Shown one piece after another: positions 1 to 7,675 of a DNA stretch of 64,000 nucleotides. How positions within the stretch are numbered: the stretch's first letter is position 1; the number at the start of each line of letters is the position of its first letter. The stretch is from Pseudomethylobacillus aquaticus. Its GTDB lineage: Bacteria > Pseudomonadota > Gammaproteobacteria > Burkholderiales > Methylophilaceae. The stretch is from the NCBI RefSeq assembly GCF_003730115.1, contig NZ_RJVP01000005.1, forward strand, positions 1-64,000, written 5' to 3'. The position numbers and the translations under genes were made by a program. Under the pieces are notes generated by a model, which was not told the DNA's origin, ran no database searches, and saw nothing but the letters and a program-made list of their open reading frames with translations.

Positions 1-188
1 TGACGCAGATGGACGAGGTGACGCAGCAGAACGCGGCCTTGGTGGAAGAGGCGGCCGCGGCGGCGGAATCGCTGGTGGAGCAGGCCAACCAGCTGATGGA
101 GGCGGTCAGCGTGTTCAAGGTGGATGGCAAAGTCAGCGGCATGGCGGGCAGCCAGAACGCCACCCAACTGTCGCGGCGCGCGGCCTAG
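1..188 (+). CDS. Methyl-accepting chemotaxis protein, C-terminal end only
   Basis: The reading frame is open from base 3 to a TAG at 186-188. The 61 residues carry the typical end of the chemoreceptor signalling domain: 'MDEVTQQNAALVEEAAAAAE', then a helix with LVEQANQL and a VFKV segment. In this family that part is the last helix of the cytoplasmic coiled coil that holds CheA and CheW. The tail ends in SRRAA, with no obvious CheR-binding NWETF-like pentapeptide. The gene starts outside the window. It lies directly upstream of cheR-cheD-cheB, which modify such receptors. Confidence 0.9.
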   Translation, partial: TQMDEVTQQNAALVEEAAAAAESLVEQANQLMEAVSVFKVDGKVSGMAGSQNATQLSRRAA

Positions 189-278
189 GCCATCATCAGG
201 CTGGCGTAGCGCGTACACAGGGCATGCAGGCCCCGATCAAACCCCGGCGTGAAAGTGCGCTAGACCAGGAAAGCGACG

Positions 279-1184
279 ATGAGCAAGGCCTTACACATAC
301 GTGAACGCGAATTCAGTTTCACCGAGCAGGATTTCCGCAAGATCTGCAAGCTGATCTATCAGCATGCCGGCATCTCGCTGTCCGACGCCAAGACCGACAT
401 GGTGTACAGCCGCATTGCCCGCCAGCTGCGGGCAGGCGACTTCGACTCGTTCAGTGTCTACCTGGACCATCTGGAACGCCACGGCACGCCCGCTGACTGG
501 CAGGCGTTCACCAATGCACTGACCACCAACCTCACTTCCTTCTTCCGCGAAGCGCATCATTTCCCCATCCTGATGCAGCATCTGCGCAGCGTGCAGGCGC
601 CCATCGAGCTGTGGTGCTCGGCGGCCTCCACCGGTGAGGAACCCTATTCCATGGCCATTGCGGCGTGCGAGGCCTTCGGTACCCTGAAGCCGCCGGTACG
701 CATCCTGGCCACCGATATCGACACCAATGTGCTGGCTACTGCCAGCCAGGGCGTGTACAGCGACGAGCGCATCGAAAACCTGTCCGAACAACGCAAGAAG
801 ACCTATTTCCTGCGTGGTAAAGGCAGCCAGGAGGGCCTGGTGCGCGTGCGCGAAGAGTTGCGTCAGCTGATCAGCTTTCGTCCGCTCAACCTGCTGGCAG
901 AGCAGTGGGGGATACGTAGCCGTTTCGATGCCATTTTCTGTCGTAATGTGATGATCTACTTCGATAAACCCACGCAGTCGCAGATCCTCAACCGCTTTCC
1001 GGGGCTCATGAAACCCGATGCCCTGCTGTTCGCCGGACATTCCGAGAACTTCATGTACGCCAGCAATGCGTTCCGCCTGCAAGGCAAGACCGTGTATGAG
1101 CTGCGTGCCCAGCCCGGCAATGAACTGCATACGCCACGGCCGCCGCGCCTTGCCGCCGGTGCGCATACTGGAGTCGCCAGATGA
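279..1184 (+). CDS. cheR: Chemotaxis protein methyltransferase CheR
   Basis: CheR transfers methyl groups from S-adenosylmethionine to glutamates of chemoreceptors in the cytoplasm, resetting their sensitivity. The 301-residue protein has the usual two parts: an N-terminal helical domain (about 1-85, with TEQDFRKICKLIYQHAGI) and a methyltransferase domain. Visible motifs are the SAM-binding ELWCSAASTGEEPYSMA, the acidic strand ILATDID, FCRNVMIYFD and LLFAGHSENF. Length is normal. The start ATG at 279 follows a weak GGAAAGCGACG ribosome site. The stop overlaps the cheD start by 4 bases (ATGA), implying translational coupling. Neighbours cheD and cheB act on the same receptors. Confidence 0.96.
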   Translation: MSKALHIREREFSFTEQDFRKICKLIYQHAGISLSDAKTDMVYSRIARQLRAGDFDSFSVYLDHLERHGTPADWQAFTNALTTNLTSFFREAHHFPILMQHLRSVQAPIELWCSAASTGEEPYSMAIAACEAFGTLKPPVRILATDIDTNVLATASQGVYSDERIENLSEQRKKTYFLRGKGSQEGLVRVREELRQLISFRPLNLLAEQWGIRSRFDAIFCRNVMIYFDKPTQSQILNRFPGLMKPDALLFAGHSENFMYASNAFRLQGKTVYELRAQPGNELHTPRPPRLAAGAHTGVAR

Positions 1185-1789
1185 ACCCCGCCATCGCTGA
1201 ACAACTGGCCAGTAATTTCTATTACGACCGCACCTTTGACAAGGATGCCGCCAAGATCCTGCCGGGTGAATTCTATTGCACCAACCAGGACATGCTCATC
1301 GTCACGGTGCTCGGCTCCTGCGTATCGGCCTGCATCCGCGACCGCGTCAGCGGTATAGGCGGTATGAACCATTTCATGCTGCCGGAAGGCAAGGGCGATG
1401 CCGACAACCCGGTATCCGAGTCCATGCGCTACGGCACCTATGCCATGGAGATCCTCATCAACCAGCTACTCAAGATGGGCGCCAGACGCGAACAGCTGGA
1501 AGCCAAGATCTTCGGTGGCGGCAATGTGCTGCGCTCGTTCACGGCGCTCAATGTAGGCGAGCGTAACGCGACCTTTGTACGCAAATTCCTGGCGGCAGAG
1601 AAGATCCGTGTGGTGGGCGAGGACCTCAACGACGTCTATCCGCGCAAGGTGTATTTCTTTCCACACACCGGCAAGGTGCTGGTGAAAAAACTGCGCCAAC
1701 TCAACAACCACACCCTGGTGAAACGCGAACAAAGCTATGCCAGCAGTCTGCGCAGCAACGAGGTTGCCGGCGAGGTCGAGTTGTTCTGA
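1181..1789 (+). CDS. cheD: Chemoreceptor glutamine deamidase CheD
   Basis: CheD deamidates specific glutamines of chemoreceptors to glutamates, making them methylatable by CheR. The 202-residue protein carries the family signature TVLGSCVSACIRDRVSGIGG. It contains the nucleophilic cysteine in GSCVS and the catalytic histidine in GGMNHFMLP. Further conserved stretches are ESMRYGTYAMEILIN and AKIFGGGNV. The C-terminal region beyond about residue 165 is longer than in minimal CheD proteins, a common feature in proteobacteria. It overlaps cheR by 4 bases and is followed after 54 bases by cheB, so the three probably form one transcript. Confidence 0.95.
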   Translation: MNPAIAEQLASNFYYDRTFDKDAAKILPGEFYCTNQDMLIVTVLGSCVSACIRDRVSGIGGMNHFMLPEGKGDADNPVSESMRYGTYAMEILINQLLKMGARREQLEAKIFGGGNVLRSFTALNVGERNATFVRKFLAAEKIRVVGEDLNDVYPRKVYFFPHTGKVLVKKLRQLNNHTLVKREQSYASSLRSNEVAGEVELF

Positions 1790-1843
1790 ACCGGCAGTTC
1801 AGGGAGCAGCTGATGAACATGTCACGCAGCGAGGGGGGCCATC

Positions 1844-2953
1844 ATGGCCGATGCAGACTATCCAATTGAAACGGCGCGCAGAACCGCGAGCAAAAGCAAG
1901 ATACGCGTGCTGGTGGTGGATGATTCAGCGCTGATTCGCAGCCTGATGAGCGAGATCATCAACAGCCAGACCGACATGCAGGTGGTGGCTACCGCCCCTG
2001 ACCCGCTGGTGGCGCGCGAACTGATCAAACAGCACAACCCGGACGTGCTCACGCTGGATGTGGAAATGCCCAAGATGGACGGGCTGGATTTCCTGGAACG
2101 GCTGATGCGCCTGCGGCCCATGCCGGTGGTGATGGTGTCCTCGCTGACCGAGCGTGGCTCGGAGATCACCTTGCGTGCGCTGGAGCTGGGGGCCATCGAT
2201 TTCGTCACCAAGCCACGCATCTCCATCGCCGAGGGCCTGCAGGAATACACCCAGCAGATCACCGACAAGATCCGCACTGCAGCGCGCGCGCGCATAGGCC
2301 CGCGTCGGGTCAGCCCGGGTGGCAGCCTGCCTGCTTTGCGCGACCCCTTGTTGAGCTCGGAGAAGCTCATCATCGTGGGAGCCTCCACTGGCGGCACCGA
2401 AGCCATCCGCGAATTCCTGATCCGCATGCCGTCGGATTGTCCGGGCATCCTCATCGCCCAGCACATGCCGTCCGGCTTCACCAAATCGTTCGCCAACCGG
2501 CTCAACAGCCTGTGTGCTATCGCCGTGAGTGAAGCCGAGGGCGAAGAGCGCGTATTGCCCGGCCATGCCTTCATCGCCCCCGGCCATGCGCACCTGCAAC
2601 TGGCACGCAGCGGCGCCAACTACATCACGCGCTTGTCAGATGCGCCGCCGGTCAACCGCCACCGGCCATCGGTGGATGTGTTGTTCGACTCTGCCGCTGC
2701 ACAAGCGGGCAAGAACGCCATCGGCGTGATCCTCACCGGCATGGGCAAGGACGGCGCCCAGGGCATGCTGCGCATGCGGCAGGCGGGGGCCTGGAACTTT
2801 GCCCAGGACGAAGCCAGCTGCGTGGTCTATGGCATGCCCAAGGAAGCGGTCAGCGTTGGCGGCGTGCATGCGGTACTGCCCTTGCAGGACCTGGCGGCGG
2901 CTGTGCTGGAGCATGTGGCGGCCTATCAAACCGATCGCGCAGTACGGGTTTAG
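1844..2953 (+). CDS. cheB: Chemotaxis response regulator and methylesterase CheB
   Basis: CheB removes methyl groups from chemoreceptors (and can deamidate them) once CheA phosphorylates its receiver domain. The 369-residue protein has a receiver domain (about 20-140) with acidic pocket VVDD and phospho-acceptor D72 in [13 protein letters not shown] linker follows, then the esterase domain (about 172-360). The catalytic triad is visible: Ser181 in GASTGGTEA, His207 in AQHMPSGF and Asp303 in [10 protein letters not shown]. The ATG at 1844 follows a strong GAGGGGGG ribosome site. It is the last gene of the cheR-cheD-cheB group; more than 800 bases of non-coding repeats follow. Confidence 0.97.
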   Translation: MADADYPIETARRTASKSKIRVLVVDDSALIRSLMSEIINSQTDMQVVATAPDPLVARELIKQHNPDVLTLDVEMPKMDGLDFLERLMRLRPMPVVMVSSLTERGSEITLRALELGAIDFVTKPRISIAEGLQEYTQQITDKIRTAARARIGPRRVSPGGSLPALRDPLLSSEKLIIVGASTGGTEAIREFLIRMPSDCPGILIAQHMPSGFTKSFANRLNSLCAIAVSEAEGEERVLPGHAFIAPGHAHLQLARSGANYITRLSDAPPVNRHRPSVDVLFDSAAAQAGKNAIGVILTGMGKDGAQGMLRMRQAGAWNFAQDEASCVVYGMPKEAVSVGGVHAVLPLQDLAAAVLEHVAAYQTDRAVRV

Positions 2954-3138
2954 CGGCTTACGGCGCACCGCAGGCGGGTGCGCCCTACCGCGGTGGGGCA
3001 TGCGCCCCGACAGGTGTAATTAAGGTGACGAGCTAGAGCGTCAACAGGGTAGGGCGTCAATAAGCGCAGCGCATTGCGCCGTATGGTGTACCTCTTTCTG
3101 GATATGCTTGGACAATGCCGACCGTATAGTGACTTGTG

Positions 3139-3228
3139 CCGTCGTTCCCGCGCAGGCGGGAACCCAGGTAATTATGCTAAACCGGGATGTCGATTACGAG
3201 GCTAGCTATGCTCCCGTTTGAATGACGG
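3139..3228 (+). repeat. 90-base interspersed repeat, copy A
   Basis: It begins CCGTCGTTCCCGCGCAGG and ends GAATGACGG, so its ends are inverted repeats of each other (CCGTC.TTC against GAATGACGG). The first 30 bases form a hairpin (TTCCCGCG...CGGGAA). A second nearly full-length copy lies at 18158-18246. It behaves like a short non-coding interspersed element of the REP/MITE type; the class is my inference. Confidence 0.7.
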
Positions 3229-3270
3229 TATTTATATCTTGCCGGGAAGTGCATATCACAGGTGATTGGC

Positions 3271-3304
3271 CTTGCCTGGGTTCCCGCCTGCGCGGGAACG
3301 ACGG
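3271..3304 (-). repeat. Inverted partial copy of the 90-base repeat (hairpin end)
   Basis: On the minus strand this reads as the left end of the element at 3139: CCGTCGTTCCCGCGCAGG then CGGGAACCCAGG. Only the hairpin part is present. It faces copy A head to head across about 40 bases. Confidence 0.7.
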
Positions 3305-3364
3305 CGAAGCAGGTAGGGCGGACTCGCTTCAGCAGTCCGCCGAAACTAACTGTGTGAGCCGGTC

Positions 3365-3590
3365 TCGCCCGGCAGGCGAGCTACTTTCTCTTGTTTGCCC
3401 AAGAGAAAGTAGCCAAAGAGAAGGGCACCCCCTGCCAAGGCCTGCGGCTACCCTGCGCGACTCGGCCCGTCTGGCGGCTGCGCGGCCTGGTCGCTCACAC
3501 AAGACGTGAGCGCCTGCGGACTTCAGACAGTGCTCGCCGAAGACCCCAGACGGGTCTGCGTTGCTCGGCTTGGCAGCAGGGGAGGTAAGT
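3365..3590. repeat. Dispersed proteobacterial repeat with long stem-loop
   Basis: The core is a perfect 13-base inverted repeat, CTACTTTCTCTTG at 3381-3393 and its complement at 3400-3412, with a 6-base loop. It is followed by GCCAAAGAGAAGGGCACCCC and about 170 bases of GC-rich sequence. I recognise this 'CTTTCTCTTG...CAAGAGAAAGTAGCCAAAGAGAAG' layout as a dispersed non-coding element seen in many proteobacterial genomes. Open frames through it are unlikely to be real. Confidence 0.6.
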
Positions 3591-3606
3591 CAACACCACC
3601 TGATGT

Positions 3607-3640
3607 CGTCGTTCCCGCGTAGGCGGGAACCCAGGCAAGC
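3607..3640 (+). repeat. Partial copy of the 90-base repeat (hairpin end)
   Basis: The sequence CGTCGTTCCCGCG(T)AGGCGGGAACCCAGG matches the first third of the element at 3139-3228 with one or two changes. The rest of the element is missing here. Confidence 0.7.
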
Positions 3641-3784
3641 AAGTTGATACCTTGCACACACATTCATCCAAAGCGCTGAACTGCCGTGCTTTTCAGTCTG
3701 AGCTTCACACTTAAGTTTGCAGGCAGGCTGCCGATAATACGGATGAAGACGCACTTCGCGTGCTGCATGGATGGAGTTCTGAAT

Positions 3785-4183
3785 ATGGCAAGTCCCGATA
3801 CCAAATTTCTTGTGGTGGATGATTTTTCCACCATGCGCCGCATCGTACGCAATCTGCTCAAAGAGTTGGGCTATACCAATGTGGACGAGGCGGAGGATGG
3901 CGTGATGGCGCTTTCCAAGCTACGTAACGGCAATTTCGATTTTGTGGTGTCGGACTGGAACATGCCGAACATGGACGGCCTGACCATGTTGCAGCAGATC
4001 CGCGCCGATAGCGCATTGTCTTCCTTGCCGGTGCTGATGGTCACGGCCGAAGCCAAGAAAGAGAACATCATCGCCGCCGCGCAGGCGGGTGCCAGTGGGT
4101 ATGTGGTCAAGCCGTTCACGGCGGCCACCCTGGACGAAAAGTTGAGCAAGATCTTCGAAAAAATGGAAAAAGCCGGAGCCTGA
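3785..4183 (+). CDS. cheY: Chemotaxis response regulator CheY
   Basis: CheY is phosphorylated by CheA and then binds the flagellar motor switch. The frame is open further upstream, but ATG 3785 fits: it is preceded by GGAG nine bases upstream, and the resulting 132-residue product, [20 protein letters not shown]..., matches CheY length and start. The acidic pair is D12-D13, the phospho-acceptor D57 ([12 protein letters not shown]), the switch threonine T87 (MVTAEA) and the lysine K109 (VVKPF). cheZ starts two bases after its stop, so the response regulator and its phosphatase are made together. Confidence 0.97.
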   Translation: MASPDTKFLVVDDFSTMRRIVRNLLKELGYTNVDEAEDGVMALSKLRNGNFDFVVSDWNMPNMDGLTMLQQIRADSALSSLPVLMVTAEAKKENIIAAAQAGASGYVVKPFTAATLDEKLSKIFEKMEKAGA

Positions 4184-4185
4184 GC

Positions 4186-4932
4186 ATGGAACAAGCCCTC
4201 AGTGCGAACACGCAGGACGCGCACCGTCCCATGCATGGCATGGAGAGTCAGGAAGAGATGCTTAACCGCATCGGCCAGCTCACCCGCAATCTGCATGACA
4301 GTTTGCGCGGCCTGGGCATAGACGGGCTGCTGGAGAAAGCGGCGCAGGAGATCCCGGATGCACGCGACCGTCTGGAATATGTGGCGCGCATGACCGAACA
4401 GGCGGCACAACGTGTGCTGAATGCGACCGATGTGGCCATGCCCATGCAGGATGACATCACCAAAGGTGCCCAAAATTTACACTCGAAGTGGCAATTATTG
4501 TTAGATGCCCCAGGGTTCAAGCGTGAATACGACGCGCTGGCGCGTGACACCCAGGCCTATCTGTTGGCCACCCAGCAACAGGCTGAAGAGACGCGCCAAT
4601 TGCTGATGGACATCATGATGGCGCAGGATTTTCAGGATTTGACGGGCCAGGTGATCAAGCGCGTGACCGAGATCGCCCACAACATGGAACAGCAATTGCT
4701 GCAGTTATTACTGGATTACAAGCCATCGCATGCAGTTGGCATGAATGTTGCCAATAGTGTTATTGCCAATAGCGTTACTGCCAGTGGCGTCATTAGCAGC
4801 GGCGTTATTGCGAATGCCGATGCGGCAAGTACGCGCTTGATGAACGGTCCGCAGATCGACCCGACCGCCAGCCCGGATGTGGTACAGGGCCAGGCGCAAG
4901 TGGACGATTTGCTAGAACAGCTAGGCTTTTGA
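4186..4932 (+). CDS. cheZ: Protein phosphatase CheZ
   Basis: CheZ accelerates dephosphorylation of CheY-P. The 248-residue protein contains the long hairpin helices and the active-site segment MMAQDFQDLTGQVIKRV, in which D151 and Q155 correspond to the D143 and Q147 of the E. coli enzyme. The C-terminal VDDLLEQLGF is the CheY-binding peptide. Between them lies an unusual low-complexity linker (about 182-215) made of repeated NSV(I/T)A(N/S) units. The gene follows cheY with a 2-base gap. Confidence 0.96.
   Translation: MEQALSANTQDAHRPMHGMESQEEMLNRIGQLTRNLHDSLRGLGIDGLLEKAAQEIPDARDRLEYVARMTEQAAQRVLNATDVAMPMQDDITKGAQNLHSKWQLLLDAPGFKREYDALARDTQAYLLATQQQAEETRQLLMDIMMAQDFQDLTGQVIKRVTEIAHNMEQQLLQLLLDYKPSHAVGMNVANSVIANSVTASGVISSGVIANADAASTRLMNGPQIDPTASPDVVQGQAQVDDLLEQLGF
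4741..4818 (+). repeat. Degenerate 15-18-base repeat inside cheZ linker
   Basis: Units resembling GCCAATAGTGTTATT recur about five times with drift (GCCAATAGCGTTACT, GCCAGTGGCGTCATT, AGCAGCGGCGTTATT). They encode the NSVIA/NSVTA/SGVIS series of the CheZ linker. The pattern suggests linker growth by slipped-strand duplication. Confidence 0.65.
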
Positions 4933-5179
4933 TCAGGGTCAGTCGGGGTTTGAGAGCCGACCGGGTGACGCAGTCAAACGCAGGAATTAGCCGGGTTTTA
5001 TGCTTCTGTTCCGGCTTTGGATTTTCGGTTTGTGCAGAATAATGAATGAGCAGACGCCCATTCAGCAAGGTCACAGATCGGTGATGTGCAGTAAATGCAG
5101 TGGTGGTATGGCAGTCTGGTTCGGTGCTTTTTTCTTGTGTAGTGGGTGTGTTTTTTTAACTTAAATTTAAGGGGTTATC

Positions 5180-5362
5180 ATGAATAAGTTCTTTTTTGCA
5201 GTAAAGCGTTTCCTGGCTGATGAAGAAGGCGTTACCGCCATTGAATACGGTCTGATCGCAGCACTGATCGCCGTGATCATCGTGGGTACCGTTGGTAGCG
5301 TTGGTACCACGCTGGATGGCGTGTTCCAGACCGTGCTGACCTCCCTGGGCGGCGGCGCTTAA
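5180..5362 (+). CDS. flp: Flp/Fap-type pilin
   Basis: This is the major subunit of Tad (type IVb) pili, which mediate surface adherence. The 60-residue prepilin has a 17-residue leader ending in DEEG, then VTAIEYGLIAALIAVIIVG. That is the class-defining segment: cleavage follows G17, glutamate is at +5 (E22), tyrosine is next, and a hydrophobic helix follows. The ATG has a good AAGGGG ribosome site. It is the first gene of the Tad cluster and is followed by two strong stem-loops, which would let pilin be made in excess over the downstream machinery. Confidence 0.95.
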   Translation: MNKFFFAVKRFLADEEGVTAIEYGLIAALIAVIIVGTVGSVGTTLDGVFQTVLTSLGGGA

Positions 5363-5371
5363 TCAGCTTCA

Positions 5372-5420
5372 TTTGCAGGGATGGCGTACACACGCGTTAC
5401 GTTATCCCTGCAAATTCCTT
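5372..5420 (+). terminator. Stem-loop with T-tract after flp
   Basis: TTTGCAGGGAT at 5372-5382 pairs with ATCCCTGCAAA at 5404-5414 and is followed by TTCCTTTTT. It has the form of a Rho-independent terminator and probably acts as a partial terminator between the pilin and the assembly genes. Confidence 0.75.
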
Positions 5421-5443
5421 TTTCGGATACTCACCGCAGTCTG

Positions 5444-5475
5444 GTGAGGTATGGCGAGGCCAAGCCATACCTCAC
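5444..5475 (+). other. Second strong hairpin between flp and cpaA
   Basis: GTGAGGTATGGC at 5444-5455 pairs perfectly over 12 bases with GCCATACCTCAC at 5464-5475, with an 8-base loop. No T-run follows directly, so it may be an mRNA-stabilising or processing structure rather than a terminator. Confidence 0.6.
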
Positions 5476-5511
5476 TTGATTGATGTTTATCAACGCACTG
5501 GATAGTCAGCG

Positions 5512-6027
5512 ATGCAAACGGTCTACCTCTTCCTGCTGGGTTTTGTGCTGGTGGCTGCTGTCAGTGACCTGTGGCGTTACCGCATCCCGAACGCCCTGCT
5601 GGTACAGGGCCTGCTGTGTGCCATCACTTTGCATCTGTTCATGGATACCGGGATGAGCTGGCAACAGGTGCTGTGGGGCATGCTGACCGGCCTGCTGGTG
5701 TTGCTGCCGTTCTATCTGTTCCGTGCCATGGGCGCCGGGGATCTCAAGCTGATGACCATGGTGGGCGCGTTCACCGGGCCGATGCTGATGCCGGATATCG
5801 TCATCAGTACCTTCATCGTGGGGGGCGTGATCGCCGCTGTGATGCTGACTGGCCGCCTGATCGTCAGCTCGGCGCTGGCGCAGCGTCTGGATGAACGTCT
5901 GGGTACGGCGATCTACACGCTGGAGCCTCAAAAGAAACAGCGCCTCAAGAAACTGCCCTACGGCGTGGCCATCGCGCTGGGCACCCTGATCGCCGTCAAC
6001 CACGCACTGGTCGTACCAGCGGTTTAA
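5512..6027 (+). CDS. cpaA: Tad prepilin peptidase (CpaA/TadV family)
   Basis: This is an inner-membrane aspartic peptidase (family A24) that removes the Flp leader peptide, and probably those of the TadE-like pseudopilins. The 171-residue protein has about five hydrophobic segments. Both catalytic aspartates are visible: D19 in AVSDLWRYRIPNALL and D77 in the GxGD-type motif AMGAGDLKL. It lacks the N-terminal methyltransferase domain of PilD, as is usual for Tad enzymes. It follows flp by about 150 bases that hold two hairpins. Confidence 0.94.
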   Translation: MQTVYLFLLGFVLVAAVSDLWRYRIPNALLVQGLLCAITLHLFMDTGMSWQQVLWGMLTGLLVLLPFYLFRAMGAGDLKLMTMVGAFTGPMLMPDIVISTFIVGGVIAAVMLTGRLIVSSALAQRLDERLGTAIYTLEPQKKQRLKKLPYGVAIALGTLIAVNHALVVPAV

Positions 6028-6068
6028 CATCGCCCTGTGCATCATGCGGCGCATGCCATCAAAGCGAA

Positions 6069-7376
6069 GTGATCCCCAGCATGGATGATGTTGCCCCGCC
6101 TGTAGACCGTTTGCCGGTGGCCCCCAGAAAGCTGGAGGAGACCGGGCTGGACCCTATCCTGATCAGCGAGATCATCGCCAAGATCGTCTACCATCAAGGC
6201 AAGACCCAGCTGACCCAGATCGTCAGCAAGATCAAACTGCCTGCGCCCATCGTCAGCCAGTTGCTGGACGAGATGGTCATAGACCGCATGCTGGAAGTGG
6301 TCAAGCGCGGCGTCAACGACGCCGAAGTGATCTACCAGCTCACGGACGGTGGCAAACAACGCGCCGAAGAGTACATGTCACGCTGCCGTTATACAGGCGC
6401 CGCGCCCGTCACGCTGGACGATTATCGCCAGCAGGTACAGCGCCAGTCGGTGCGCAACAACCGCGTCACACAGCAGGATATCCGCCATGCCTACGCTGGC
6501 ATCACCCTGAACCCGGAGGTGATGGATTGTGTAGGTGCGGCCATGAATTCCGGCAAACCCCTGTTCATCTACGGCCCGCCGGGTAGCGGCAAGACCTATA
6601 TCGCCGAAAAGCTGGACAGGCTGATGCCTGGCCTGGTCGCCATCCCGCATGCCATCGTGGTGGATGGCGAGATCATCCAGGTGTTCGACCCCTTGCTGCA
6701 TCTCCCGGTGGCCCCGGCTGAAGCGGGCAGCAGCATAGAACGCCGACGCGATGACGAGCGCTGGCTGCTGTGCCGCCGCCCGCTGGTGCTGACCGGGGGC
6801 GAGCTCTCGATCGAGATGCTGGATTTGCGCTATGACGCCCGCTCCGGTTTCTATCAGGCGCCTCCGCATTTCAAGGCCAATAACGGCATCTTCATCGTGG
6901 ACGACCTGGGGCGGCAGCAATCGCCGCCCGAGCAGCTCATGAACCGCTGGATCGTGCCCATGGACCGCCAGTATGACCACCTGGCCCTGCACACCGGCTA
7001 CAAATTCACCGTGCCTTTCGACGTGACGCTGGTGTTCTCCACCAATCTCGCCCCTGAAGCGCTTGCGGATGAAGCTTTTCTGCGCAGGCTGGGCTACAAG
7101 ATCTACGTAGGCGAGATGGCCGAGGCGGACTACCGCGTTTTGGTGCAACAGGTCTGCCAGCGCCGTCAGGTGCCGTTCGATGAAGCGGGCTTCCGCTACC
7201 TGGTGGACAACCTGCACCGTCCGTCTGCGCGCCCCTTGATGGCCTGTTACCCGAATGACCTGCTGGGGCAGCTGGTGGATTATTCCCGTTATTACGCGCT
7301 GGACCCGCTGATGCAGCCAGACAGGCTACGTCAGGCCTGGGACACCTATTTCTCCACACCGGGTCGACGCATGTGA
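6069..7376 (+). CDS. Winged-helix/AAA ATPase in the Tad cluster, function unknown
   Basis: The 435-residue protein begins with a helical/winged-helix-like region (about 28-105, with TQLTQIVSKIKLPAPIVSQLLDEM, given here in parts: TQLTQIVSKI and IVSQLLDEMV). An AAA-type ATPase follows: Walker A GPPGSGKT at 169-176, Walker B GIFIVDDLGRQ around 273-283, sensor-1-like LVFSTNLAP and an FLRRLGYK segment. It is not one of the canonical Tad ATPases (CpaF, CpaE), which are both present downstream. Its position between prepilin peptidase and cpaB suggests a role in pilus regulation or assembly, but that is inference. The start is GTG 6069 or ATG 6081; neither has a strong ribosome site. Confidence 0.8.
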   Translation: MIPSMDDVAPPVDRLPVAPRKLEETGLDPILISEIIAKIVYHQGKTQLTQIVSKIKLPAPIVSQLLDEMVIDRMLEVVKRGVNDAEVIYQLTDGGKQRAEEYMSRCRYTGAAPVTLDDYRQQVQRQSVRNNRVTQQDIRHAYAGITLNPEVMDCVGAAMNSGKPLFIYGPPGSGKTYIAEKLDRLMPGLVAIPHAIVVDGEIIQVFDPLLHLPVAPAEAGSSIERRRDDERWLLCRRPLVLTGGELSIEMLDLRYDARSGFYQAPPHFKANNGIFIVDDLGRQQSPPEQLMNRWIVPMDRQYDHLALHTGYKFTVPFDVTLVFSTNLAPEALADEAFLRRLGYKIYVGEMAEADYRVLVQQVCQRRQVPFDEAGFRYLVDNLHRPSARPLMACYPNDLLGQLVDYSRYYALDPLMQPDRLRQAWDTYFSTPGRRM

Positions 7377-7675
7377 TGCAGCGCGACGCTGGCCTGGTAT
7401 CCATGGTGATTTTGCCATGGCACTTTTGCCATGGCGCTTTTGTCTGGTTCGTATCCCTTCTTTCTTCGCTTTCTTTGCTTTCTTTTCTGTGCCCAGCGTT
7501 AAACGTTGAGTTTCAAACAGCGCATGCAGACTGCAGGCGCGGCGATGTAAGCCGGAAAACCCCGTTTGTTCCACGCTTCGTTGTGCGTGCGCATCCTTTA
7601 GCATCCTATCCAATTGCCGATAAAACATGACCGGTCCAAGCGTGTGCCGGAACGGATGCCGGGATGGGGGAAACG
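7377..7675. other. Intergenic region before cpaB with short direct repeats
   Basis: No gene is seen. Around 7405-7442 the motif TTTTGCCATGGC recurs with CCATGG palindromes. A pyrimidine-rich run (TTCTTTCTTCGCTTTCTTTGC) follows at about 7460-7490. This region probably holds the promoter for cpaB and downstream genes. Confidence 0.5.

Larger units (their letters stand above)
2954..3784. other. Repeat-rich intergenic region between cheB and cheY
   Basis: I see no credible gene in this 831-base stretch; the short open frames here have no recognisable protein features. It holds GC-rich palindromes just after cheB (GGCGCACC...GGTGCGCC near 2960-2985), a 90-base element at 3139-3228, an inverted partial copy at 3271-3304, a longer dispersed element around 3365-3590 and another partial copy at 3607-3640. 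The last 100 bases, before 3785, should hold the promoter of cheY-cheZ, but I cannot pin it. Confidence 0.7.

Noticed and set aside
3222..3588. Two overlapping open frames of 95 and 65 codons after cheB
   Set aside because: They run through interspersed repeats and have no recognisable protein features.
5060..5179. Sigma-54 promoter upstream of flp (TGGCAG...)
   Set aside because: The -12 GC element is not at the required spacing.
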